DNA of 64,000 nt, taken from NCBI GenBank assembly GCA_958295665.1, contig OY282560.1, forward strand, positions 313,205,236-313,269,235, read 5' to 3'. This document shows positions 20,748-31,139 of the stretch, piece after piece. A program made the translations under genes and the position numbers. Numbering within the stretch: position 1 is the first letter of the stretch; each line of letters starts with the position of its first letter. The notes below the pieces were generated by a model. It saw nothing but the letters and a program-made list of their open reading frames with translations. It searched no databases and was not told the DNA's origin. This DNA comes from Tipula vernalis (taxonomy: Eukaryota > Arthropoda > Insecta > Diptera > Tipulidae).

Positions 20748-21421
20748 ATTAATCTTGCAACTACAAAATGTTGCAACTACAAAATCTTGCAATTACAAAA
20801 TATTGCATAACAAAATAGTGCAATAGTTTTTTTTGTTTAGTAGGTGACATTAATAGATTCTATATAATCCGCTCCTACGTGCGGCACGCAGTGCAACATG
20901 TTTGTTGATCCCGGCTCCTACGTCCCCCGAAGTTCAAATCTAAAGCCCCTCGGAGGGCTAAGCGGAGGGGGAGGGAAGCGCAGCGACCTCCGGCGTTCCC
21001 GTAAGAGTTACCGAAGCCTTAAAAAAAGCCTCTACAATTCTAAATTAAATTCAATGTCACTCTTGTCAATTGATTTTACTCAGAACAGAGAGAAAAATGT
21101 AAGGGAAATTGTTATGCACGATTTTGTATTGCAATATTTTATAATTGCAAAATTTTGTATGCGAAATTTTGTAATGCAAAATTTCATACCCAACCCAGTT
21201 TTCCTATGCCTCTTATTTTAAGTTGATTTTCCACATGAGCAGGCATTTATATGTACATCAAGATGGTTCAGTTAATAAAAAAACAAATTTTTATAATTAA
21301 TTTATACAGAAATTTTATTTAAAATTATAATTTCAGAAGTTAGTTTCTCTTCTTGAGATATGTTTTAAAACAACAAATTTAAAAAATTATATTTCTAAAA
21401 ACAAAACAAAAAAAAAAAAAA
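20748..21421. other. Short TTGCAA-type repeats around a GC-rich island
   Basis: At 20753-20830 a unit of about 15 bp (TTGCAACTACAAAAT type) repeats four or five times, and its inverted counterpart (ATTTTGTAATGCAAAATTT type) lies at 21115-21190. Between them 20870-21020 is GC-rich, with a hairpin around AGCCCCTCGGAGGGCT. The plus-strand open frame at 20898-21221 through it has no recognisable domain. I do not know what this is. Confidence 0.5.
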
Positions 21422-21630
21422 TCGGCCCTTCGACCCATTCGGCCCTTCGACATTCGGCCCTTTGACACTTTCGGCCCTTGGACACTTTCGGCCCTTCGAC
21501 ACATTCGGCCATTCGACATTCGGCCCTTTGACACATTCGGCAATCGACCCATTCGGCCCTTCGACACATTCGGCCCTTCGACATTCGGCCCTTTTACATT
21601 CGGCCCTTTGAAATTCGGCCTTTCGTACCC
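21422..21630. repeat. Minisatellite, TTCGGCCCTTCGACA type
   Basis: About 14 short units of 13-18 bp, each with TTCGGCCC followed by TTYGACA or a variant. It is preceded by a run of A. The minus-strand frames that read as KGRMSKGRM-type peptides are by-products of the repeat. Confidence 0.9.
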
Positions 21631-21794
21631 ATTCCGAATAATCGACATGGGGATAATAAGAAATCGAAATTCGCACAACACCTAAACAATGAAAACCATA
21701 ACTAAATTGATAACCAAACGAATATGTACATGAGCAACATGATGAATCGGACAGAAAAATTTGAAATATACAAACGACGAAATATACAAACGAC

Positions 21795-21994
21795 GTAAAT
21801 AAAACTCTTCTATGTTCTGGTTCACTACTTCAATAATTTATATTTAATATAATCTTTACATTCACATTTGACATCTATCGCACGACTGCCGTGCATGAAT
21901 CTATATAATAATAATCAAGAATACAATACAGGAATACCACTACCGCTCTCCCTGAGAGCCATATAATTATATCCTTATTAACCTATACGCTACA
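21795..21994 (-). repeat. 3' LTR of the gag-less gypsy element
   Basis: 200 bp, matching 24999-25199. On the minus strand it starts TGTAGCGTATAGG and ends at TTTATTTAC. The plus-strand first base (T) expected from the partner LTR is absent at the junction with the target duplication. Confidence 0.93.
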
Positions 21995-22010
21995 TCCCTT
22001 CCCTTTTATA
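21995..22010 (-). promoter_or_regulatory. Polypurine tract
   Basis: On the minus strand AAAAGGGAAGGGA immediately precedes the 3' LTR. This is the expected primer position for plus-strand DNA synthesis. Confidence 0.8.
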
Positions 22011-22166
22011 AAAATTTTAATTTATACATTTTCCAAATAAACTATTCCCTATTATATACATATCTATCTTCTTTTTTTTTTATATAAACATTTGAAATTT
22101 TTGAATTTATAATAATTTACATTTGTACATCAAAATACTTAACTAATTTTATCCATCATTCGAATG

Positions 22167-24989
22167 TTATAACTCGTTCGTTATTTTTCCCGGTTCCTTA
22201 TGTATTTGTCCATTTTCTTCAGGCATGTAAACTGTAGGTTTTTCTCCATTTTCTTCTGGGTTGTAAACTGTCCATTCGTTGCCGATCTTTTTAAGATGCA
22301 CAATATTTTTCCGATATTGTTTTCCAGTGTCATCATTTTGTATTTGAACATCCCCTCCGTATGAGCTCACTACCGTATGAGGAGTGGATTGGAAATTTGC
22401 TGTCAGTTTGTCTTTCACCAAATTTTTTACTAATACTTTGTCCCCACATTGCAAGGAATTTTCCGTAGTTTTTCGTTTTTTGTCAGCGTATTCCTTCCCT
22501 TTCTGTTTTGCTAATGCATCTTTTTCGCTAACTTCCTCTTGAATTCTTTCTTTATCGAAATCTTGTAAACTGGGTAACTTATCTCGGAATAGTCGACCAA
22601 AGAAGAGTTCTGACGGAGTTTTGCCTGTTGTGGTGTGCGGAGTACTATTATACATCATTAAGTATTCCCACATATCTGTTTTCCAGTTCCTCCGTGAAAC
22701 TTGACTAATTTTTAACCTTTTTAAAATGTCTCTATTTTGCCTCTCAACTTCACCATTCTGTTGTGGCCAATATGGAATTGTATTATATAATAAAATACCA
22801 TTTTCTTTGCAGTAATTTTTAAATTCGTTGCTAACGAACTGTTTGCCATTATCAGCAGTAATTGTAGATGGAAAACCAAGCCTGGAAAATATTTCTTTAA
22901 GAACATTTATTGTCTTAGTTGATGTTATGGAATCCATAATCTTAATTTCCTTATACCGACTGTAATAGTCAACTATTACAAACAGATAATCTTTACTGGG
23001 CAGTGGACCCATAAAGTCAATTGCCGTGTCTATCCATGCAGCTGAAGGAAGTTCCCTACGTTTCATCGGATTAGGTGAATTTGGAGCAGATACTAGAGTG
23101 CAACCCATACAAGATTTTACACAATTTTCAGCGTCTAGATCCATTTTAGGCCACCAAACCTTCGTGCGTAATCGACCCTTCATTGCCACTATTCCGGGAT
23201 GTCCTTCATGAGCTGCAGCTAAAACCCTTTTCCGTAAACTAACAGGTATAACAATCCGGGTTCCTCGTAGTAAAATGTTTCCATAGAAACACAACTCGGT
23301 TACAAATATTTTATAATTAATTATTGATTTGTCCCAATTATTCCTGTATAGTCCTTCTCTGACCTTGTTAATTTCTTCATCGAGTTTTGAAATTTCTTCA
23401 ATGTCCCTTATTAATATTGCTGTTGGTCTCGAATATTCTACAACTGTTTGAATTATTGCTTCATTATCAAATAATTCCGATGAACTGCCAGAAACGCAAA
23501 GTCTGGACAATGGGTCTGCAATATTTGATTTTCCTGCCCGATATATAACTGTATATCTATATGCTTGGAGTCGAAGAACCCAACGCTCAATACGAGCACA
23601 CGGTTTTGATTTTGTTGCGAAAATTACCTCCAGAGGTTTATGATCAGTCACTAGTTCGAATTCCTTCCCATAAAGATATATTTTGAAATGTTCAACTGCC
23701 CAAACCAACGCTAAAGCTTCTTTTTCTGTCTGGCAGTAACGCTTCTCGCAGTCGGATAAGCTTTTATTACCATATGCAATAACTCGAGGACCTTTGCTAT
23801 CAAACTGTATTAACACTGAACCCAGACCAACAGGACTTGCGTCCGCAATTACCTGGGTTCTGTCGTTGGGATTGTAGTATCCTAATGTTTTGTTCTTAGT
23901 AAGGAAGTTCTTTAGATTTTCAAAAGCAACACGCTGCTCCTCTTTCCAAAACTTTTCGATATTTGCGTGTTTACCCAATTTTAACCGTAACATTCCTCTG
24001 ATTGGTTCTGTTAATGTTGATAAATTAGGTATCCATTTACCCACAAAATTAATTAGACCCAAAAAGCTTTGAACTTCATCCACAGTTTTTGGTTCTCGAA
24101 AAGACTTTATAGAGTTTACATATCCTTCTAGTGGAGTTATACCATTAGCAGATAGATTGTAACCTAAGAATTTTATGGCCTTAGTTTTAAATACGCATTT
24201 CCCTTCGTTCAGCAGTACGTTGTTTTCTTTCAGCACCTTTAAGGTTGCCTCTAAATTTGTATCATGCTCCTTTTCTGTTTCCCCAAAAACAATGATATCA
24301 TCAATAAAGTTTATGGTCCCGGAACACTGTACAAGCATCCTTTCCATTATTTTCTGAAATATCTCAGGTGCGCAGGAAATGCCAAACATAAGGCGTTTAT
24401 ATCGTAGTAGTCCCATCTTAGAAATAAATGTAGTTATGTACCGTGATTTGGGTGCAATTTCAACTTGGTGGAACGCGTTTTTTATGTCTAATCTTGAGAA
24501 GAATTGAGCTTTTCTTAATTGAGGTAATATAACGTCCATCGTCGGTAGCGGATGATTTTCCCGAGATATAGCAACATTCGCTCTTCGCATATCCACGCAT
24601 ATCCGTAAATCTCTGTTTTCTTTAATGATTGGCACAATTGGTGAGATCCAAACAGATGCTTCATTTACTTCCTCAATGATGTCATCTTCCAACAAACCTT
24701 TAAGCGTATTGTGAACTTTTTCCTCTAGTGGGATTGGTATTCTTCGATATGGCTGAACTACTGGTGTTATTTCTTCATTAATAGGGATTTCCACGAGAAC
24801 ATTTTTGAACTTAGGGAATGCAGCTTTAATGACATTAATCCCCACTCCTATTTTTAGAACACCTAATTCAATGGCTGTCGATTTTCCCAACAGACTTCTT
24901 CCTCCATCTTTTACGACATAAAAAGTGGCGAGCCGTTTGTTGTATCCGACAGATATGTAAGCCTCAAAAGATCCCAAGATCCTCGCCAC
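22167..24989 (-). CDS. pol: Pol polyprotein: reverse transcriptase, RNase H, integrase
   Basis: This is an intact 940-codon frame. Residues 1-50 match the linker after the protease (SLLGKSTAIELGVL). The RT covers about 85-270, with catalytic Asp168 in RLDIKNAF and an FIDD box at 228-231 instead of the usual YxDD. RNase H covers about 375-495 (Asp383, Glu424, Asp449, Asp492). The integrase zinc finger uses His594, His597, Cys627 and Cys630, and the catalytic triad is Asp658, Asp713, Glu749 with D35E spacing. The protein would copy element RNA into DNA and integrate it. The first codon is GTG, not ATG, and the frame is open back into the 5' LTR, which fits a deletion of gag and protease rather than a natural start. 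No in-frame Met comes before residue 134. Confidence 0.93.
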   Translation of the reverse strand: MARILGSFEAYISVGYNKRLATFYVVKDGGRSLLGKSTAIELGVLKIGVGINVIKAAFPKFKNVLVEIPINEEITPVVQPYRRIPIPLEEKVHNTLKGLLEDDIIEEVNEASVWISPIVPIIKENRDLRICVDMRRANVAISRENHPLPTMDVILPQLRKAQFFSRLDIKNAFHQVEIAPKSRYITTFISKMGLLRYKRLMFGISCAPEIFQKIMERMLVQCSGTINFIDDIIVFGETEKEHDTNLEATLKVLKENNVLLNEGKCVFKTKAIKFLGYNLSANGITPLEGYVNSIKSFREPKTVDEVQSFLGLINFVGKWIPNLSTLTEPIRGMLRLKLGKHANIEKFWKEEQRVAFENLKNFLTKNKTLGYYNPNDRTQVIADASPVGLGSVLIQFDSKGPRVIAYGNKSLSDCEKRYCQTEKEALALVWAVEHFKIYLYGKEFELVTDHKPLEVIFATKSKPCARIERWVLRLQAYRYTVIYRAGKSNIADPLSRLCVSGSSSELFDNEAIIQTVVEYSRPTAILIRDIEEISKLDEEINKVREGLYRNNWDKSIINYKIFVTELCFYGNILLRGTRIVIPVSLRKRVLAAAHEGHPGIVAMKGRLRTKVWWPKMDLDAENCVKSCMGCTLVSAPNSPNPMKRRELPSAAWIDTAIDFMGPLPSKDYLFVIVDYYSRYKEIKIMDSITSTKTINVLKEIFSRLGFPSTITADNGKQFVSNEFKNYCKENGILLYNTIPYWPQQNGEVERQNRDILKRLKISQVSRRNWKTDMWEYLMMYNSTPHTTTGKTPSELFFGRLFRDKLPSLQDFDKERIQEEVSEKDALAKQKGKEYADKKRKTTENSLQCGDKVLVKNLVKDKLTANFQSTPHTVVSSYGGDVQIQNDDTGKQYRKNIVHLKKIGNEWTVYNPEENGEKPTVYMPEENGQIHKEPGKITNEL

Positions 24990-24998
24990 TTGTAATGT

Positions 24999-25199
24999 TG
25001 TAAATAAAACTCTTCTATGTTCTGGTTCACTACTTCAATAATTTATATTTAATATAATCTTTACATTCACATTTGACATCTATCGCACGACTGCCGTGCA
25101 TGAATCTATATAATAATAATCAAGAATACAATACAGGAATACCACTACCGCTCTCCCTGAGAGCCATATAATTATATCCTCATTAACCTATACGCTACA
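24999..25199 (-). repeat. 5' LTR of the gag-less gypsy element
   Basis: 201 bp, starting TGTA and ending TACA on the plus strand. Only 9 bases separate it from the first codon of the pol frame. On the minus strand ACATTACAAGTGGCGAGGAT follows it; TGGCGA is likely what remains of the primer-binding site, fused directly to pol sequence. Confidence 0.93.
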
Positions 25200-25204
25200 A
25201 CGAC

Positions 25205-26439
25205 AAATAAAATCTTTCTACGGGTAAATGACGTCGACAAGTTGAAAAAAAAAACGTTCACTAGAATTAACCCGAAAGAAGAAAGACGAAATCCGAAACC
25301 GGCTATTAAACATCTATAAACAGAATTAAATGTCACTCTAAGAAAAGTCTTTTAGAATTTTATTTTGTTTTTTAACGCGTTTATTTATTTTAAATGTAAA
25401 TAATTGTTTTATAAATTACTCTAAATTTTGTTGTAGAATTGGCCTACATTTTAAAATACCAGCAATTTTTTTTTTTAAATGACGATTTGTGATCCAAAAA
25501 CTTTGGGATCAAACTTTGTTGTTTTTGTTTCGCATGTAAAAATTGATTTGATCCGGTTTTATGAAATGCCGCTACTATAAATTAGAAAAACAATTTTCAT
25601 GTTTGTTTTTTGTCTGTTGACCTGAATCCCTAGTATTCATCGGAAGTTACACCGTTTCGCAAATTCTAGGATTTAAGGCATAATTCTGGAACCCTTACAT
25701 CAAAAATAACAAGAATAATATTTGTCCAGTCATTATCCATCATATGGCAAAGTTCCTTCTGATTATAAAATAGTTTCCCCCCCATATGCTTAAATGATTA
25801 AGTAAAATGAAGTAGGGCAATAAATATTGTTTCTCCCATCTCATAAAATAGCGACTGGTGTTTCGATTTATGTAGACTGTACTATATGTATACAAGTAAA
25901 TGAAGAATAAAGAAGAATATTCAAGAAAACATTCATAATTAATGCCCCTAAATGTTGGTCCGCAATTTTTAATTTTAGTTTTTTGTTGTTGTCAATTTTA
26001 TTTGCTGTTTTGATTTAGTTATCGTGTTATCTTAAACAATATATAATTTCATTATAAAGGTAGTTTAAATATTGCAAAATATTGCAAAAATGTTCCAAGA
26101 ATTGTAGAGAATTTTGTTATAGAGATTTCATTAAATTTATTATTTAAGCTTGTTGTGAATTGCTTGAAAAATTATAGATTAATTAAAACATTGCGAATTT
26201 CTCTTTTACTTTTAATTGTTTATTATTTTTTAATTTCAACAATTTTATATGTATGATTTTCACTTAGGTGTCATACTTATTATACTCATAACTGAGCAAA
26301 ATATTTATAATTGACCACCCGACACGATAATCACTTGCTTTATATATTTTTAGATTATCTATGTAAAGGTGGGTTATAATAACGATTACAAAGTTAAATT
26401 TGGTACATGACAATTATTTTAATAAATATTTAATTGATT
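25205..26439. other. AT-rich stretch with one dispersed-repeat end
   Basis: No gene is visible. About 25938-26005 carries CCCCTAAATGTTGGTCCGCA and a TTGTTGTTGTCAA run, matching the complement of the repeat end at 9851-10018. The rest is AT-rich with no structure I can support. Confidence 0.5.
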
Positions 26440-26517
26440 TTTACTTATATACAATATTCATCTTAATATTCAATTAATTGTTATATACTAATAATACAGT
26501 ACAGCATAGATAATATT
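26440..26517. repeat. 78-bp segment shared with 32158-32235
   Basis: The segment ACTTATATACAATATTCATC through AGCATAGATAATAT recurs at 32158-32235 with about five differences. The two copies bracket the 17.6-like gypsy remnant, so they may be fragments of its two LTRs. Neither shows a complete LTR, and no PBS is seen. Confidence 0.5.
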
Positions 26518-27064
26518 ACTTTCTTTTACTCTAGTAAAATAAAGTATAGTAATCACGAAAATTTTGGACCTTGAGATTTTTAGAGATTTATTTGTTTTGA
26601 GGTCCCCTGAGTCCGAAAAAGTGGGTTTCGAAATGGTGTCTGTCAGTCTGTCTGTCGGTCTGTCTGTCTGTCTGTCAGTCTGTCAGTCTGTCAGTCTGTC
26701 AGTCTGTCTGTGTCCTCTCTACAGCCCAGATGGTTTAACCAATCGAACTGAAACTTCAGATTTAAGCTTTTTTGATAAATTGGGAGGTCCCAGTGAATTT
26801 TATTCCAAATCGGCTAACCGGAAGTGGCCACTCCTTGGTCCAGAAAATTTATTTTGCAAATATCTTAAAAAGTATAAGGTTTACAAAAAACTACTAAATA
26901 CAAAATGTTTCCAAAAATTAAAAACAAATAAAAATAAAAAATAAAAAATTTAAAAAAAAATTTAAAAATTTAAAAATTAAAAAAAAAAATTAAGAAAAAA
27001 ATAAAATTTCTCAAAATTCTCTGTTCGTAAAAGAAAGTCGTGTGTTGGCCACACCTCCATTTTT
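26518..27064 (+). repeat. CTGT-microsatellite-bearing repeat, copy 3
   Basis: A complete copy from ACTTTCTTTTACTCTAGTAA to CACACCTCCATTTTT. It lies at the end of the gypsy integrase frame, just after the KFNVGDLVLLK block (minus strand, about 27090-27060), and so interrupts or ends that element. Confidence 0.85.
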
Positions 27065-27900
27065 TAATAAAACAAGATCTCCAACATTAAATTTGTTTGC
27101 TTGTGTATTGATGTCGTAACAATCCTTCGATTTTTATTTCTGTATAATCAGATTATTTCTAGCTACTTTGAAAGAATTTTGCATGCGAGATTTTAATTCG
27201 CATAGATAATCGTCATAATTGTAGATTATTTCTGGTTCACGGAATAAAGAAATTGGTATAATCGGTTTATGTCCGAAGAGTAATTCATATGGCATAAATT
27301 TAGTCGCAGTATACGGTGTAGTGTTGAAGGTAAAATTTGCAAAAGGTAACTGAGTGTAAATTCTTAAATATTCGGACCAAGTCCGGTGAGAACGCTCCAA
27401 GGTTAATAGGTAATTTTTTTATTTTTAATAGCTTACACACTCCACTAAAGAGGTCGCTCATGAAATTTGCTCCTTGGTCTGACAATATTTGTTGCGGAAC
27501 TCCGAATACGCAAATTAATTTCTCGACAAATACGCGAGCTATTGTACCGGCTTCTTGATTATTGGTTGAAAATCCTAAAGAAAATTTTGTTAAGTCGTCT
27601 TGTATTGTCAAAATATACTTATTTTCTAGGTAAGATGTAGGAAGGGGACCGACTATATCCAAGAATATTTTTTCAAGTGGTTGCGATGCCGTAGATATTA
27701 TTTGCATGGGCATCTTAGTTAATTTCTCACATTTATTTTTTTTTTGGCATTGTTCACATGAATAAATAATCTTTTTAATCTTTCAGCTGTTCGGAATACA
27801 CCTTGATGACCTCCTGAAGGGCTCTTATGAAAATCTTGAATAATTTTAGCGATTTCCGTATCATCGGTTAATTGAATGATTTTCGAGTTAGAATTGGGAA
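27065..27900 (-). pseudogene. Gypsy integrase, degenerate
   Basis: The zinc-binding part reads FHKSPSGGHQGVFRTAERLK (about 27830) and then CEQCQKK. The core frame 27713-27300 has LDIVGPLPTSY (first Asp), LSDQGANFMSDLF (second Asp), and then loses the segment holding the third residue, because a deletion joins it to ERSHRTWSEYLRIY in another frame (27400-27134). The C-terminal block KFNVGDLVLLK lies at about 27090-27060. At least two frameshifts and one deletion prevent function. Confidence 0.85.
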
Positions 27901-27935
27901 TATTAGGATATTCAGAACTTGATTATTTGACTAAA

Positions 27936-29000
27936 TTATTTTGTATGTATGGCTTGGTCTGCTTCCAAAGGCTTGTTTTTCTGTAATTTAATTCTGCTCA
28001 AGGAATCTGCGTTAAAATTTGTGTTTCCAGGCTTGTGATTTATTGTGTAATCAAAATCGTTCAATCTTATACGACACCTCATCAAGCGGGACGATGGATT
28101 TTTTAAATTACAGAGCCATATCAATGGCTTATGATTCGTCACAATTGTAAAATGTCGACCACAGACGTAAGGGCGAAAATATTCCACACCCCATAATACC
28201 ATTGCCAGCAATTCCTTCTCAATTGTGGGATAATTTATTTTTGCCTTATTCAACGCACGACTTGCATAAGCTATTGGTAAATCGAAATTATTTTTGGACT
28301 GGGATAAAACTGCACCAATGGCAATGTCACTTGCGTCTGTTGTTATTATAAAAGTTTCTGAAAAATCTGGATACTGTAAAATGGGTGGATTAACTAAAGA
28401 TTTTTTTAATTTTGAAAATGATGAATCGCAAAAAAACGTCCCATATAAAAGGTTGCCCTTTCTTTATTTAAATTTGTTAAGGGTTTCGCGATTTTCGAAT
28501 ATGTATTTATAAAACGTCTGTAGTATCCAGATAATCCCAATAATGATTTGACTTGTTTTTGGTTTGTTGTCTGGTAATAATTTTGGATGGCACTTATTTT
28601 ATGGCATTCTTTTAAAATGAAAATATCCAAGGGATGTGCTAAATGCCGTCTTCTCTCTATCAGAGTCGTCCAAACGGATTTGATGATATCCGTTTGCGAG
28701 GTCTATAGTAGTAAAGTATTTTGATTTGCCGAGATGATCCAATATATCAGATATATTGGTAACGGGAATACATCGTTAATATTGTATAGTTTGCGAAAAT
28801 ATACGACAATTCGCCATTATTTTCCTTCGCTGTTAGACTTTTTTTGGAACGACGATAAGAGGGAAGTTCCACGGACTTTTGCTAGGCTCGATAATTTCGT
28901 CCTCTAACATTTGAGAAATTTGTCCGTCAATTTCCAGCTTCGTAGACTCTGGCAATCGATATTGTTTAATATATATATTGGATTGGAATTAGATTCAGTC
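27936..29000 (-). pseudogene. Gypsy reverse transcriptase and RNase H, degenerate
   Basis: RT blocks: PSKSPWNFPLIVVPKK (about 28900), KYFTTIDLA-type sequence near 28710 with the first catalytic Asp, then a deletion of the YxDD region. The frame 28630-28406 continues with QVKSLLGLSGYYRRFINTYS (RT thumb). RNase H frame 28253-27936 has INYPTIEKELLAMVLWGVEY (catalytic Glu), IVTNHKPLIWL, where TDH has become TNH, and NFNADSLSRI. Loss of YxDD and the D-to-N change both point to a dead enzyme. Confidence 0.85.
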
Positions 29001-29770
29001 CTAATTTTATGCAGTGTGACGTCTGTTGCACTAAATTTATGTATTAAGGATGAAATTTTTCTCTTCTAAATTAAGATGATCTAGTTTAAGGGAACTGGTT
29101 AGCTACTCTTCTAGTTTGCAGGACTTTGAATTCGTATAAATTGTGTAAAGCCAGATCTAATTGTAATCGTTTGTATTTACAAGACTTATAGTCGTTAAAT
29201 TGTTTTGAGACCTCACAAGTGAATTAGCAATATATACTCCACTCTGGATTTCGCGTGATTAACAAATGTAATCCATATCATTTGGAATATGTAGATAAAG
29301 TGAAAATGTTTTTTCTGTACGCGCAGGAATAGAAACGCAAGAATTTGTGGTTAACTTCAATATAGTTGACTGATTATTAAATGGGATTTCAAAACTATAA
29401 TTAAAAAAATCTATTTTACATTGATGCTTAGACAAAAAATCTTTTCCAATAATAGCAGCACACGAGATAGGAAAGGAACTGGGAACGATTTGAAAGAATC
29501 TGAATTGATTATAGATGATTATATAGAATCTGAAATTTTGTTAAGGTTTCGATTGTTTCTGTCGTAATACCCTTTACAGCACGCTTTCTGTCAGGATAAC
29601 ACAAGGTATCGTGTTTGATAAAATTTATAAAAAATAAGCTTTAGATTTTAAAATGTCTAGTTCCAGTTCAATATATTTTCTATCGTGATTTTCTGCTGCT
29701 AAATGAATGTAGTAATGATTTGAGGTTGAATAATTTGATAATTTATTTGATTCCAAAGAAGATTGACAAG
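29001..29770 (-). pseudogene. Gypsy protease region and pol linker, degenerate
   Basis: In shifting frames the minus strand reads AIIGKDFLSKHQCKIDFFNY near 29450, the conserved block after the protease of 17.6-like elements. It is followed by CVSIPARTEKTF and, near 28970, YRLPESTKLEIDGQISQMLE, the linker into RT. The DTG/DSG active site is not visible. Multiple stops. Confidence 0.65.
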
Positions 29771-29777
29771 ATTTAGT

Positions 29778-31139
29778 ATTTATTTATTTATTTATTTAAC
29801 CTACAGTAAATATACAATCGGTATGCAAAAAAGATTAACAGTTATTATACAATATTTTAGCACAAAAATAACATTTAACAATTATTTAATGATATACAAA
29901 AATCTAAACAACTCATTTCTAAACGAATTTCTTGTCATGTTAAAATCGAAAACGTCATAAACCGAATTAAAGAGTCGCGACATTCTCAAAACTGGTTCTG
30001 AGAGTGCGAAGTTTGTAGAAACGACGACGGCGCAAACAACGTGTAGGAGCGTAAAAGTTGAAACGAGCCAGTAAATCGACACAGTCTATTCGGGAAGTCA
30101 GAACATCTTGAACGAAGATAGCGGATGCAACATCTCGTCGATGATCTAATCGTTGTAATTTTAATAATTTACAACGGTCATTATAAGGAGGTAGTACATA
30201 TTGGTGCACTCGCTCCGTAGGTAAGCCGCGAAGCGCATACAAAAGAAACTGTTTTTGAACGCTCTCAATTCTGTATGAATGGCAATGATAAAATGGTGAC
30301 CAAATCTGAGAAGCATATTCTAGAATGGAACGAACAAAGGACACATAGAGAGTTTTCAGTGTGAGTGGTTCGCAGAAGTCTTTACAATTGCGCTTAATGA
30401 AACCCAGCATAATATAAGCTTTTGAAATAACAGAATCAATGTGTTTGGTAAAAGTAAGATCATAAGAAAAGGTTACACCTAAGTCGGTTATGACCTCAAC
30501 TCTGTCAATAGCGGTATTGTATAGAAAATATTGCTGAAGAACAGGTGAATGTGTACGAGAAAATGATAAAATCCTACATTTACCCACATTCAACAATAAT
30601 TTGTTTTTAAATGACCAACTGCAAAAGTTACTCAAGTCACCTTGTAATTTAACACAGTCAGAAACTCCAGTAATAGGAGCAAATATCTTTATATCATCTG
30701 CGTAAAGCAAACATTTTGCGAATTTAAAACAATCAACAACGTCATTGACAAATAATGAGAATAAAAGTGGACCAATGTGGCTACCTTGAGGAACTCCAGA
30801 GGTAACTCGAAATAAGCGAGAACTAAAATCATTTATCTTAACAAATTGGTAGCGATCAGACAGGTACGAATGCAACCACCTGATGGGGATAAACTGACAA
30901 TTTAGTTTATCCAGCTTATCGATAAGGATCGAGTGATCAATTTTATCGAAAGCCTTCGAAAAATCGGTGTAAACAGCATCCACTTGTTGCCTATGTTCTA
31001 AACTACTATATAAATGTTGACAAAAACCGACTAGGTTAGTAACCGTGGACCTACCCGTGTAAAATTCGTGTTGAGCAGGAGAAATAAAAATTTTTGCATG
31101 AAAAAACAAGAATTTCTGTACCATATCACTTCTTCTGCC
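29778..31139 (-). mobile_element. 5'-truncated jockey/CR1-like non-LTR insertion
   Basis: The element begins inside its RT (31139) and ends with a TAAA-repeat tail at about 29800-29778 (minus orientation). It is flanked by AGATTTAGT at 29769-29777 and AGATTAAGT at 31140-31148, a 9-bp target-site duplication with one mismatch. It splits the gypsy element between gag and protease. Truncation at the 5' end is normal for target-primed reverse transcription. Confidence 0.88.
29882..31124 (-). pseudogene. Non-LTR reverse transcriptase, late frameshift
   Basis: A 385-codon open frame (31124-29967) covers the RT core and thumb: VYTDFSKAFDKIDHS (catalytic Asp54), TSGVPQGSHIGPLLFSLFVN at about 108-127, YADDIKIFAP at 141-150 and TDLGVTFSYDLTFTKHI. 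The tail has SILEYASQIWSP and an Arg-rich patch. The last part, LFNSVYDVFDFNMTRN through a stop at about 29882, sits in another frame, so one frameshift cuts off the C-terminal 30 or so residues. There is no N-terminal endonuclease, because of 5' truncation. The catalytic residues are intact, unlike most relics here. Confidence 0.9.

Larger units (their letters stand above)
21790..25204 (-). mobile_element. Young Ty3/gypsy retrotransposon lacking gag (complete LTR to LTR)
   Basis: LTRs at 21795-21994 and 24999-25199 differ at only one internal base, apart from a missing first T in the left copy. The element is flanked by the 5-bp target duplication ACGAC at 21790-21794 and 25200-25204. The interior is only 3.0 kb and holds one intact pol frame in place of the usual gag-pol. 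Near-identical LTRs and an undamaged ORF indicate a recent insertion. Gag and the protease active site are missing, so mobility would need proteins from another copy. Mag-like affinity is possible but not established. Confidence 0.93.

Noticed and set aside
21379..21681. Three overlapping minus-strand proteins rich in Lys-Gly-Arg-Met
   Set aside because: They come from a GC-rich minisatellite read in three frames and share no real domain.
22721..24357. Short frames inside the gypsy pol gene on either strand
   Set aside because: They overlap an intact 940-codon pol frame and are shadows.
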